Origin: Undaria pinnatifida
Lineage: Eukaryota > Sar > Phaeophyceae > Laminariales > Alariaceae
Length of the DNA stretch: 64,000 bases
Assembly: GCA_012845835.1 (NCBI GenBank)
Contig: JABAKD010000024.1
Span: 4,872,109 to 4,936,108 of the forward strand
Direction: 5' to 3'
In this document: piece by piece, positions 10,101 through 18,248 of the stretch
How the letters are laid out: each line of letters starts with the position of its first letter
Position numbering within the stretch: the first letter of the stretch is position 1
Made by a program: the position numbers and the translations under genes
The notes under the pieces: generated by a model
Databases searched by the model: none
Told to the model about the DNA's origin: nothing
What the model saw: only the letters and a program-made list of their open reading frames with translations

Positions 10101-12763
10101 AATTATGGAATAGTAGAACGGGCCCCTCACCAGTGCCTGTACGTGCCAGCCAAAAAACCCGGCGCCAACCGGAACTATTCTGCACACCGCCACTACCAGT
10201 CGGGGTCCAAATATCAGACACATTTATATTGGATTATAGTTGGGAAAAGTGTATCATATTTGGACCCAGGCTGGTTAACTACTCTGTACACCGCCACCAC
10301 CACTTGGGGCCAAAATATAATCGATGTTACATTGGATTATAGTATGTAAAAGTGGTTTATATTTGAACCCAGATTGGTTGACTGCTCTGCACACCGCCAC
10401 TACCAGTCGGGGCCCAAATGTATCCCACGTTTTATGTTGAATTATAGTTGAAGAAAAGTATACTGGCATTATAATGGGACCCAGACTGGTTTATTGCTCT
10501 GCACACAGCCACTACTACCAGTCAGGGTCCAAATATAAGCGACGTTTAGATTGGAGCGTAGTTGCGAAAAGTGGCTTATATTCGGACCCAGACTGGTTAT
10601 TCCCATTTGTGCGACGCGATTTTACCGGAACTACCGCGGCGAGAGGCACTACTGAGGGACACCCAATGTATCGCCCATTGCGTTGTCTTCAACTGCGTTG
10701 TCACCAATGGTGCTGCCGTCCAATTGTGTTGGTCGTCGAACTTGCTGTTGTCAAACCCTCAACGTTGCCATCGTCGTGGTCGTCAAAATGGTTGTTGTCA
10801 AACCGTTAGCGTTGCCATCGTCGTGGTCGTCCATGCTGTATATACTAGTTTGATTTTACCAAAGAAGGTAGATTAGGATAAACCACACCTGGGACAGGTC
10901 ACGATCTAGATCATCCACAGGGACAGGTCACGATCTAGATCATCCACAGTAGATCTCGTATCTGCGGTTATGAATTGTTGTGCAGGATCTGCACACAAGA
11001 GATTGCAGATCCAACCCTGGAGAAATTTGCCCGATCATGCATGAGATTGTACGGCTCCCACCGGGTAACACGAGCTAGATCATACAGATCTCCCCTGAAG
11101 ATCTAGATCAAGTGGGGACCGGTCATCTGTGCGAAGTGTGGACCCATTTACAGCGCAAAAAAAATTACCCTCGTAAGATAGTTACGATCAAAACCGATAC
11201 AATTTTCAAAAAGTCCATACACTGCAGCACACCCGCAGCATGATACCTCTAGGACGGCAGTGTTTATAAAATTATGCTTACAACGTCAGCTTCGAGTTCG
11301 ACGAAATTTAGGGTCGATACTCGTCTTTACAAGCTGCGTGATACACCGGCCGCTCGTTTTTAGGTGGTGAGTCGTCGTTCTTTATCGTAAAAACATATAC
11401 ACCTGTAGAAAACCTAACCAAGAGTAGTAATCACACGATGTATACATTCATTGCAGATCGATCCTCCTCCCTGTATAGACGGTTGAGAGACCGCACTCCC
11501 TGAAGGACGAGAGCGTGACAGGCGAACCTCGCCGCACAAAACAAGGCAGCCCGTTTAAAAAGTTACCGCACCGACACTGGACCAGCAGCAAGCTGCATCT
11601 CAGGCCACCAACCTCATAGCAGCGATCTTCGTCCAGATTTTTCGCGAAATTCCCCTACCAACCCTCTTCCTCCCCCCCCCCCCTCCTCCTCCTCCTCCTC
11701 ACCACCACACTAAACTGGGGCCCCGCACTCAAGGGTACCCTAAACCGGACGTACGCACTCAAGGGTACCCTAAACTGGAGTTCCGAGCCAACGTGTACCC
11801 TAAAATTGATGTCCGCACAAAAGGATGCCACACTATTAATAGCACGGGAACACGGCTGTACATCAGCAAGCCCTTGCCTCAGACGATACACCTCGTAAAA
11901 GAGGTATCCTCGTTCAGATCGTCGGCGAAAAAAAAAATCCTTGCCAATCCCGCCCCGACCCACCTACCTCCTCCTCGCCGCGCTAAACTGGGGTCCCCCA
12001 CTAAAAGGTACGACACAGACGCGTGCTACGATAGAGGTACTGTCCCCATATTTAGCGAAAACCTTTTCTGAGTGGCGGGTGGGAGGGCTCCTAAACCCGA
12101 CATCGTCGCAGCTTTATTCTGTCTTTGCAAACTTGCTTCCTTGTATCATATTCCTATACTATATAAAGTATACAGTAGGCCATGGGATTGATCATCGGGG
12201 AGAGCACCTCAATTTTTTTTTCACCAAAAATCAGTTTTCACTGATTCTACGATATAGCCCCTCCTCAAAACCAACGATGTTCTTCGCCGAACGCTTCGTG
12301 GCCGCTAGACACGAGGAAGGATGCCATCAAAAGCATACCTTCGTATAGATTCTTGTTTGCAAAGGACTATCGAACGATGACGTCAGGGTGGCAACGGGCG
12401 CCGTACTTTAGGAGACACGGCCGGGAGCTGGTTTCAAAACCGGCGATTTTCGTTAATAAAGAAACGTTTAGGGGGTGAGGTACAGAGCTCCTCAACAAAG
12501 CACCCACCCTTGGAAGGGAAACTCGTGCATCCTCCACCGTGGCGTGCTCCCAACAGCAGGAACTTTTTTTGTCCCAGGTCACACACCTCATAGAAGCCAT
12601 CCTCGTCCAGATCGTTAGCGAAGATTCCTTGCCAGACCTCTTCCTCCCCGTCCTCCTCGCGGCCTTCCGACCCGCCGCAGGCACCGCCTGCCAGCTGGAG
12701 TTCCAGCAGAGTGTGCACGGCATCTCGAAGGGTCTCCGACTCCTTTCCGGCAGAGTTTCCCAT
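980..12763 (-). CDS. HID1: HID1/Ecm30-family protein, 5' part (8 exons, 3' end outside window)
   Basis: Family role: HID1 proteins are peripheral, N-myristoylated Golgi proteins needed for secretory-granule and trans-Golgi traffic; the yeast relative is Ecm30. Seen here: exons 12587-12763, 9929-10000, 6063-6211, 4631-4960, 4034-4133, 3104-3196, 1642-2054 and 980-1162 join in one frame (phases 0,0,2,2,0,0,2,2) to give about 505 residues. The protein starts MGNSAGK, a myristoylation-type N-terminus. It then follows the family order as I recall it: [62 protein letters not shown] and [13 protein letters not shown]. Exon 4 (Glu/Gly-rich) and exon 7 (Gln/Ser/Pro-rich) carry low-complexity insertions. 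Introns are 0.48-3.7 kb and full of repeats. No stop or frameshift was found, so the gene looks intact as far as it goes. The C-terminal part is off the left edge. The alignment is from memory and was not computed. Confidence 0.82.
1642..2054 (-). CDS. HID1: HID1-like exon 7, Gln/Ser-rich then conserved
   Basis: The acceptor CTTTTAACAG leads into [20 protein letters not shown], then a Gln-rich stretch, then the conserved block [20 protein letters not shown] and SLLNLAVVG. The donor is inferred as CTGAG|GTGGTT because it gives phase 2 and joins exon 8 at the family spacing. A second candidate donor (AG|GTGGGG, about 80 bases farther on) has the same phase, so the exact 3' end is uncertain. Confidence 0.75.
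2060..3050. repeat. CAAC/CAAG tetranucleotide-derived repeat
   Basis: About 700 bases of CAAC, CAAG and CGAG words dominate 2,080-2,760, followed by thinner traces to about 3,050. It fills most of HID1 intron 6. Minus-strand frames through it give artificial Trp/Leu/Val/Gly-rich peptides. Confidence 0.9.
3104..3196 (-). CDS. HID1: HID1-like exon 6
   Basis: A 93-base, phase 0-0 exon encodes [20 protein letters not shown] followed by [11 protein letters not shown]. The acceptor is TGTTCTCCAG and the donor TCT|GTAAGA. The N-R-x-E-x-L-x-L-L motif is a family hallmark. Confidence 0.82.
3240..3860. repeat. Intron 5 repeats: ACAG tract, poly-G and AACGGT minisatellite
   Basis: An ACAGATAG tract (about 3,260-3,310) is followed by purine-rich sequence and a G run near 3,577-3,590. 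From 3,592 to 3,850 there is a degenerate array of AACGGTAACGGT-type words. All lies in HID1 intron 5. Confidence 0.75.
3868..3985 (-). repeat. Interspersed repeat, family C copy
   Basis: The segment with AGGAACGGTGCTCCGTCTCG and a tail near ACGAATGAGTAC recurs inverted at 36,085-36,195 and, shortened, at 50,005-50,080. It lies in HID1 intron 5, next to exon 5. No coding content is apparent. Confidence 0.7.
4034..4133 (-). CDS. HID1: HID1-like exon 5
   Basis: A 100-base exon encodes [20 protein letters not shown] and then [13 protein letters not shown]. Its first G completes a Trp codon begun in exon 4. The acceptor is TCATACCAG and the donor AGG|GTGAGG. The WAPGVAV core corresponds to a W-E-A-G-V-G motif in the animal proteins. 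Confidence 0.8.
4160..4630. repeat. G and C homopolymer tracts flanking HID1 exons 4 and 5
   Basis: A G-rich tract at about 4,156-4,208 precedes exon 5 on the minus strand and serves as its C-rich polypyrimidine tract. C runs at about 4,540-4,618 follow the exon 4 donor. The 4,210-4,500 stretch between them shows no recognisable feature. Confidence 0.7.
4631..4960 (-). CDS. HID1: HID1-like exon 4, with acidic Gly-rich insertion
   Basis: The exon opens after a classic acceptor (CCTTTTCTCAG) with [17 protein letters not shown], passes through about 60 residues of Glu/Gly/Asp-rich low complexity, then returns to family-like sequence at [20 protein letters not shown]. The donor is TG|GTGAGA. The insertion sits where other HID1 proteins also have a variable acidic loop. 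The plus-strand frames opposite it are proline-rich shadows. Confidence 0.8.
5080..5335 (+). repeat. Interspersed repeat, family L copy
   Basis: It shares several blocks with 24,005-24,520: GACTTCGAAGGCATTCGTTCG, TAGCCGGTAGTTCCTC and CCCTACCGTGGGATGAC. The 24-kb copy carries a small TTAA-flanked insertion that this copy lacks. Located in HID1 intron 3. Confidence 0.7.
5336..5700. repeat. CCA/ACC-rich low-complexity tract
   Basis: Plus-strand CCACCA, CATCACC and CCCCCC words run almost unbroken through the middle of HID1 intron 3. Plus-strand open frames here are Thr/Pro-rich artefacts. Confidence 0.8.
5705..6035 (+). repeat. Interspersed repeat, family B copy
   Basis: A roughly 330-bp unit starts near GCACCCACGAGGCAGTTA and ends near CACAAACTGAGTACACCC. 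Closely related copies lie at 26,105-26,435 and 45,725-46,055, and inverted copies at 28,560-28,925 and 28,975-29,300. The 103-residue minus frame is shared by copies but broken differently in each, so it is not a gene. Located in HID1 intron 3, just before exon 3. Confidence 0.85.
6063..6211 (-). CDS. HID1: HID1-like exon 3
   Basis: The exon encodes [13 protein letters not shown] through RAWCWRRR. Its acceptor is TCGTGGCAG; the donor AG|GTGATA is slightly weak. The segment [20 protein letters not shown] is the strongest family match in the gene. It ends in phase 2 and the first base of exon 4 completes an Arg codon. Confidence 0.8.
6297..6897. repeat. GGGTT pentanucleotide array (about 600 bp)
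   Basis: More than 100 head-to-tail GGGTT units, with a GGGTC-variant block at about 6,372-6,407 and scattered GGATT, GGGTG and GGGCT variants. A looser GGTTT-type border lies on the left. It sits in HID1 intron 2 with the G-rich strand as template. All long frames through it (Gly-Trp-Val or Pro-Thr-Gln periodic) are repeat artefacts. Confidence 0.98.
7135..7235 (+). repeat. Interspersed repeat, family D fragment
   Basis: The words CGAAACTCATCTTTGCAAGC and TGTGTGTGATACTCC recur, slightly diverged, at 44,385-44,470, 57,850-57,950 and 58,195-58,290, and inverted at 13,780-13,880 and 59,995-60,075. Located in HID1 intron 2. Confidence 0.65.
7638..7708. repeat. GGAA tetranucleotide microsatellite
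   Basis: About 17 consecutive GGAA units, in HID1 intron 2. Confidence 0.95.
7710..9928. other. HID1 intron 2 remainder, no gene supported
   Basis: A related pair of segments lies near 8,345-8,400 and 8,675-8,730 (CAGCAGGCAACA then GTGTGGCA), suggesting an old local duplication. No exon with consistent splice sites was found. Confidence 0.4.
9929..10000 (-). CDS. HID1: HID1-like exon 2
   Basis: A 72-base, phase 0-0 exon encodes 24 residues, [20 protein letters not shown] followed by LARE. The acceptor is TTTTGAGCAG and the donor GAG|GTGAGC. It continues exon 1 exactly as the family does: a short helix followed by a P-x-N-L motif. Confidence 0.78.
10170..10600 (+). repeat. Tandem repeat of about 105 bp, four copies
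   Basis: The phrase TCTGCACACCGCCACTACCA with GTCGGGGTCCAAAT recurs near 10,178, 10,282, 10,385 and 10,497. Each is followed by ATTGGATTATAGTTG-like and GGACCCAGACTGGTT-like words. It lies in HID1 intron 1. Confidence 0.85.
10888..10948 (+). repeat. 29-bp direct duplication
   Basis: Two adjacent copies of a 29-base word containing GGGACAGGTCACGATCTAGA occur side by side. The surrounding 10,950-11,150 is rich in AGATCTAGATC-type near-palindromes. No gene is seen. Confidence 0.8.
11595..11960 (-). pseudogene. Two decayed echoes of HID1 exon 1 end, with a small tandem repeat
   Basis: On the minus strand, 11,595-11,690 and 11,875-11,965 each resemble the 3' half of exon 1: an acidic or Arg-rich run, then a version of F-A-x-D-L-D-E-D, then GAGGT at the donor position. 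Both are frame-broken. Between them, 11,710-11,830 holds three to four copies of a unit of about 37 bases with CACTCAAGGGTACCCTAAAC. Confidence 0.5.
11995..12115 (+). repeat. MITE-like family G fragment
   Basis: It begins with the family G terminus ACGCGTGCTACGATAGAGGT and includes the internal GAGTGGCGGG...GGCTCCTAAAC block, a diverged form of TGACGGGGCTCCTTAACCC. The right end is missing. Confidence 0.6.
12240..12480 (+). repeat. MITE-like family A copy
   Basis: It carries GATTCTACGATA at the left, the internal CTATCGAACGATGACGTC block and TTTCAAAACCGGCGATTT near the right. The right terminal repeat is replaced. It lies in HID1 intron 1 just after exon 1. Relatives are at 25,380, 28,250, 34,870, 36,310, 46,893 and 47,292. 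Confidence 0.75.
12587..12763 (-). CDS. HID1: HID1-like exon 1 (start codon)
   Basis: The exon encodes 59 residues beginning [16 protein letters not shown] and ending DLDEDGFYE. The Gly2 and small residues fit N-myristoylation, which is known for HID1. The WQGIFAND segment matches the family's conserved W-x-x-F region. The donor is GAG|GTGTGT. This ATG was chosen because the residues before it do not match the family, whereas MGN/MGS is the usual family start. Confidence 0.8.
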
Positions 12764-13340
12764 TGCCCTTGCCTTGGTCGGGAGAATCAGAGATTAGGCC
12801 GGCAGCCCCCCTCCGACAAAAAACGCCTCCGTATGACGCTGCTGCACAATAGTGGTTGTAAAAATCGGCGTTGCAAAGGTAACATCGGTTAGAAAGGGGA
12901 CGGCGTGTACTTTAGAACTTGTCGGGAACTGCTTGTAGACACAAGCCTGCGGAAATATAAGTCGGGTCAACCCTTTTGAGGTCCGTTTATACCGACCGAA
13001 AAACAAGAGATATTCGATGTTATCAACTGTCCGTGTAAAGCCTGCAGCAACACTACGAGTGGTGAGTACATCATGTCGTGTAGCTCCTTTCATGGTGCTT
13101 TGAACACACTACCTACTCCAGCGAATACACGCCCAGCCCGGCAGAAAGGGCTGCTTCGTGGGATCGATTCTGGTATCTGCAACGCATTTCGTCGATTTTT
13201 CGATCTCAAGTCCCAAAAGGGGTTAAGAGAGCATGTTTCCCCTCGGGCAGATTTTTTTTTAACGTCCCATTCTACGAGTATTGGCTACGTATCACAACCA
13301 GCTGATCGTAACACAGCAGCAATCAATGGAGTACAAAGGA
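12764..13340. other. Presumed 5' region of the HID1-like gene
   Basis: This is upstream of the exon 1 ATG on the minus strand, so a 5' UTR and promoter must lie here or beyond. I see no TATA box, CpG cluster or other motif that would place the start of transcription. Confidence 0.35.
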
Positions 13341-13492
13341 AAGACCCCCCCGCCTCCCTCCCCCCCCCGCCCCCCCTCCCAATCTCTCCAACCCTCCGCC
13401 CCCACCCTCCAACCCCCCCAACCCCCTCCACCTCCCCACAACCCCCCCCTCCCAACTCCCCCTCCCCCCCCCCCCTCTTTCCTTCCTACCAT
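13341..13492. repeat. C-rich low-complexity tract
   Basis: C runs broken by CT, CA and AA fill the interval. Frames on both strands are Pro- or Gly-rich artefacts. Confidence 0.85.
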
Positions 13493-13664
13493 GGCACGAT
13501 TTATGCAAAGTGCTTGTTTTCGGTCCCATCGCGAAGGAAATAATCCATTAACCCCCTTGCGGCTTGAGAGGGGGGGTATGATATCACTACAGCATCGGCC
13601 TCACCAAGTAGCTTGGGCGGCCGGGGTTGGAGGGGGTGTATCCTAAACGCAACGGGATTTACAG

Positions 13665-13885
13665 TTTCCGTGATTAGAGTGATCAAACCATGAAAGCCTG
13701 AACGTACTCGTGTCACCCTGTTGACCCTGGCGCCGGCTAGCACTAAGGGGAGTCGCTGACCTATACCCTTCATGTGGACATGCACACCCAGTACCACGCG
13801 CGATCGGAGTATCGCACACAGCTTGCAAAGATTACTTTCTTCCACGAAATCTTCGATCTCACAGCTGTAGTATGTTTTCAATTAT
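13665..13885 (-). repeat. Interspersed repeat, family D copy
   Basis: Inverted copy with GCGATCGGAGTATCGCACACA and ATCTTCGATCTCACAGCTG. It is similar over about 190 bases to 59,885-60,075, including TGTTGACCC and CACCGACCTGTAT-type words. Confidence 0.75.
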
Positions 13886-13997
13886 TTGTTAAAAAACAAA
13901 ATAAGCAGGTGTACGGCACACGTGGCAGCACGGTGATGCTTGTACTTCTGCACAGCTCTTCCATCGTAAAAGGGGTTTTGCCCCGAAGAGGCGCGCT

Positions 13998-14106
13998 TCT
14001 TTTTCGTTACGGTTCGCGAAAAAATCGATGTAATTGTTGTGGTGGGTTCAGCTTTTTTTCGTTACGGTTCGCAAAAAAATCGCTGTAATTGTTGTGGCGG
14101 TTTCAG
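13998..14106 (+). repeat. Direct duplication of about 54 bp
   Basis: TTTTTCGTTACGGTTCGC, then ATCGATGTAATTGTTGTGG, occurs twice in a row with a few substitutions. Confidence 0.85.
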
Positions 14107-14242
14107 CACTATTTAATAGACGATGTTTTGAACCAATAACTCGTCGATTTTTTGGTCGCTATGTGCACAGGTTCCAAAAGGGTTAAACCATGAATTTACT
14201 GCACTACAAGGTACTCTATACATGGGTACGTATGTACAGAAT

Positions 14243-14425
14243 ATACAGTAGGGGTCCCCCAATAAGGCGGTCTGAGTAAGGCGGTATCCCGATACAAGGC
14301 CGTCAAAATCGCTCGCCGCGACTCGAACTGCACTCAGAACCTGGAACAAATAAGGCGGCTTCCCTCGATAAGGCGGTGGCACTACCACCGACTTACCGGG
14401 GCACTCCTGTAGTGCTGTAGAACCA
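14243..14425 (+). mobile_element. MITE-like family J copy with pogo/Tigger-style ends
   Basis: After TA, the element starts CAGTAGGGGTCCCCCAATAA and carries four AAGGCGG boxes (AATAAGGCGG, AGTAAGGCGG, AATAAGGCGG, GATAAGGCGG). The right end, read inverted, is ACAGGAGTGCCCCGGTAAG. Box-rich 'AAGGCGGT' ends of this style are known from pogo/Tigger DNA transposons. An inverted relative lies at 52,372-52,545. No transposase is present. Confidence 0.6.
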
Positions 14426-15210
14426 TTTCTGTTTTCGCGATTAGTACTGCACAGCAAATAGTACGGGAAATCCTGTTGATCCATCGATATGATTGCAGCA
14501 GTCAGTAGTAAAAAAACGAGCACTAACGATCGTGCTGAGATTCGCCGCAAAAGAAGAATTTTATCTTCAACACACGAAACGCCTTGTTCATTTGCTCGTG
14601 CAACATCACAAGGCCTGATCGGCTTGCCTTGCCGCCGCCCAGGCTTATAGCGCCTCCAAAGCAGGCTGCAGTGTCGCCCGGCCACCCCCGCTGACCTCAA
14701 GCCCCCAAGGGGTTGGGGCTAGGGTTAGGGTTATCTCTGGGATCGCGCTAGTTTACGCCGACGTGCAAGCATAAAATTGGTAGGCAACCTGCAGGAAGCT
14801 TTCTGCAGGGCTGACCTGCATTTAGGGGGAGCCTTGTTTATAGCGGTGTATATTGTGCTTTAAGGTGTGGCCGCTTCGTGGAAGCCTTCGGTTTTGGGGG
14901 AAGCGCTAAGTGCACACCGGCTGGGAAAACAAAATGTGCATACCGTACACCCTCTAGCCTAGTAGTAGCCAGTATATATAGCTAGTTTATGTTAGTTTTA
15001 GTGTATGTTGCCTTTCGGTGTGGCCATTTGGTGGACAACCCCTTAAATTTGGTCGGATCAGGTGAGGGGCCTTCACCAAACTTGGCACATGAAATGTGCA
15101 GGTAGTACCAAATAAAATACCATTTTTTTTAATGATTTTATAAAAATGATTTCATGTTTTTCGTGATTAGATTTTTTCTTCTTCACTCATCACGAGAGGG
15201 CGCCGACCCA
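14426..15210. other. No gene supported; short interstitial TTAGGG
   Basis: It contains a two-unit telomere-type word, TAGGGTTAGGGTTA, at about 14,720-14,733. The rest shows no feature I can name. Confidence 0.4.
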
Positions 15211-15211
15211 A

Positions 15212-15392
15212 CCCAACTCTAACCCTAACCCTACCCCTAACCCGCCTTTACAACTGGAAACCCGTTTTTGGGGACAAAATTACTTGGATTTAGCATAGGG
15301 AGGGGTTTTGGGGCTCTAAAGGGGTAAAAACTCGGACAAAAATACTTGGATTTCGTATGGGGAGGGGTTTTGGAGCTCTAAAGGGGCAAACC
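15212..15392 (-). mobile_element. Interstitial telomere-like block and decayed family M element
   Basis: CTAACCCTAACCCTACCCCTAA at 15,218-15,240 runs straight into an inverted family M copy (15,236-15,329: CGCCTTTACAACTGGAAACC through GGCTCTAAAGGGG) whose TTAA flanks are mutated. A second partial copy (about 15,335-15,389) follows in tandem. Confidence 0.6.
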
Positions 15393-15952
15393 CTAATCCA
15401 GGCTAAACCTCGACCCGAACGCGGCTTCGCCTAGGCCGCGCTTTTTCGATTATCTGAAAAAAAATGTTCGGACCACGGCAAGAAATCGTTACAAGTTTTG
15501 GTACTTTACCTCGTATCTGGAACGTTTTTTTTCGTGCGTCAAGCGCACGGCAGAGGCTACTGGATCATCATGTCGGCGGGGGATGATAAATCACGACGTC
15601 AAATCCCCCCGCTGAAGCTCTCACAGCCCTCAAAGACCAGCACCTTGCCCTACCCTTTTAACCCTATACCCCTCACCCCTACCCGAAACGCAACGCCTGA
15701 AACCCGGTGACGGAAACTAAATGTCCCCGCATTCGTGATTTAAGCCTCGCTTACGCGGTCGCGATCCAGGTCGGCGATGCCTGGTGCTTGGTGGACACCG
15801 CCGGAAGCGAATTATATACTTGACGGGGGTAAGTTTGGAGGGCTCGCGCCGGGAGGAATGAGGTCGGGGTGGGATCGAGGTGCAAAAGGGGAGCAGGGTG
15901 GAGGTGCGCGCACAGCTTTGCTTGCGTGCCCGTGATGAGCTTGCTGTAGGTG

Positions 15953-16345
15953 CCGTCGTCTGGTCGTCGAACATACCGCATGCCATTGCCGACTCGTACT
16001 ATTAAAAGTACGCCTTGTCGGAGTGTTTCCTTTCGTTACCGTGGTTGTTTTTTTTCTTCGTGTTTTGCCTACGAATCACATCAATTAATACTTGCTTTCC
16101 AGTTGTTTTCCATTTTCTGTACGTTTAGACTAGTCTAGTACCAGGTATCCGTCCTCCGATCGTCGAACATGCCGCATGATATTGTCGACCCGTACTAATA
16201 ATATTAATAGTACGCCTTGTCGGAGTGTTTCCTTTCGTTGCTGGTTGTTTTTTTTCTTCGTGTTGTTCCTTTTGTACAAATCACATCAATTAATACTTGC
16301 TTTCCAGTTGTTTTCCATTTTCTGTAGACTTTAGTACCACGTATA
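15953..16345 (+). repeat. Tandem duplication of about 195 bp
   Basis: Two adjacent copies share GTACGCCTTGTCGGAGTGTT, CACATCAATTAATACTTGC and TTTCCAGTTGTTTTCC. A small AT palindrome (TACTAATAATATTAATAGTA) marks the second copy near 16,192-16,211. Confidence 0.9.
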
Positions 16346-17350
16346 TACCAGGTCTCAACAATTTGGCCTTGTTCTGTTCTTCTTGCGAACGAATGCATGA
16401 CGTGCGTGCGCCAAAAGTACCCCAGAGTAGATGAGAGAGGAGATCGAATCGTTGTGTCTGTATCATACCTGCATGGCCTGGTGATATCATACATATCTAC
16501 TGCTGACCAGCAGTCTGTACTACCTGATGATAAATAGTTCGGCTCGGCCGCAAGCGAAGAAAAGCCAACAGTCTACGTACGAACCTCTACTTCTGAAGAT
16601 GTACCAGTACCAACACTCTGCGGCCCGTCGGGCCGGTGCTCTCCGGGGCGATCCCAGAGCGCTCGGGGGGGCTGGTGCCCGTCCTTTGAGTGACGCCGAG
16701 CGGAGCTGGCTTATAGCAAGCAAGGTATACAACGCCTAGTTCCACTGCTACTGCTGCGGCTGATGTATTGCAGTCGATTCATACTACAATCAGGAGTCTC
16801 ATCGTTCAGTAGTAGCGAGCAGTATCATAAGAGGCATCCGTATGATGTTACACACGGCGAAGCAGCAGTGCAACAAGAAGGTGGAAGCGGCACACGATCC
16901 CCCTGCGCCGAACTACTCCATAAGGGAAACGCCTGCACCCCCCTCCGACTCCACACCTCTCACCTATCTGTGCTTCGCCACAGTCAGAAGCCCTAGCGTG
17001 CGCCTCTCTCTGCGTCTGTGTCCCTTGGAAGCCGTGACCAGCAGCAGCACAGCAGCAGTGTCGACTCTAAATCCCAAGCTCGCGGAGAAGTGGGGAAAAA
17101 AATGCGAGCATACAGTAGTTTTTACTTGATTTTAGTATAAGAAGAAATACGGAAGGTTTCGACTTTTCTAAAAAGCGTTTCTAATCGGTGGGCCGCAACC
17201 AAGAAAGCCCTACAATTTGGCCAATCACAGCCCGCGTCGTCACGGGACTGTCAGTATTCCTCGTAATGTCGAAAATGCAAACATTTTGTAGCTCTTTGGC
17301 AGCCGTTCGGGAAAGGGTAATTATTAAGCCAACGTGAGCGTCGGGGCGGT
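16346..17350. other. No gene supported
   Basis: The short open frames here lack splice context or recognisable motifs. A GC-rich patch lies at about 16,618-16,705. I can assign nothing further. Confidence 0.35.
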
Positions 17351-17901
17351 CAGTCTCGTCTACTGCCCCGCACGCGAGAGAGAGGAAGCCCACGCGAACG
17401 CTAGAGTTGACAGAAGAGAGCGAGCCAGGAGCTGGCTTCCGGGAGTTACTTCAGGGTTTGCTGGCGGAGGATATTTGATACAACAGCAGCAGTCCAGCGG
17501 TACTGCTACAGCAGTAACTGCTTCCTGTAGTTCGTGACTTCACGTCCACTGTCGTAGTACTCGATTGACTTTCTTGGCGTGGGTTCAACAGACGTGGACA
17601 ACGTCGAACCCAGGGGGGGCAACCCAGGAAGCGAAGCTGCCTCCCCGGGCGACCCCTCCTCGGTCCCCGGTGCCTCAGCCGGTCCCGGGCCGGTACACCC
17701 TCCCCCGGACCCAGTGGTCGCAGCTGAGCCCGTGGAGGGCCATGCAGGTCGCCCCAGTGGCGTATCAGGTTATCTTCGAGCCTGGTATAGGTCAGTTTCG
17801 TGAGTTCGAGCCCCGCCGAGTGCATACGCGTATAAATTCGTTGGGGCTTTTTCTTGTGCACAAATTGACTTGCGGAAAGCGCGAGAGCGTAAGTTAGCAA
17901 C

Positions 17902-18175
17902 TGTTGATTGTCCTCATGAACATGACGGTTATGATCCATCTTATATCATGGAGTTCCGTATGTTGGTAAGGGATTCATGTATAAGGTGTAAGGGGATTGT
18001 TTGGCCGGATGTTTCCCGGCATGATTTGCCATGAGCTGTCACTCGTAGTTTTGCTCCATATGAGACCGAGTCAGGCTCGACGGCTGGATAATATAAGAGT
18101 TCTGTGTCACCGTCTGGAGTCATCATCACGCCTTCCCGCGCCAGCTACGCGTACACCTTTAGAGATCTATCAACA
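17902..18175 (+). repeat. 5' LTR of the 4.5-kb element
   Basis: TG...CA ends; appears identical to 22,131-22,404. TATAAGAG-like sequence near 18,091 could serve as a promoter element. The 62-residue minus frame is present in both LTRs simply because they are copies. Confidence 0.88.
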
Positions 18176-18248
18176 CACTAGTGAGTTAGCCGGTTGATTT
18201 CTATTGGTAAGCGAAGCCAAGGCCAGCCTACAGAGGTGGGGAAGAGCC

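Noticed and set aside
14700..15245. TTAGGG-type words as a chromosome end
   Set aside because: Only two or three units in each block, opposite orientations nearby, with long non-telomeric sequence on both sides; interstitial remnants at most.
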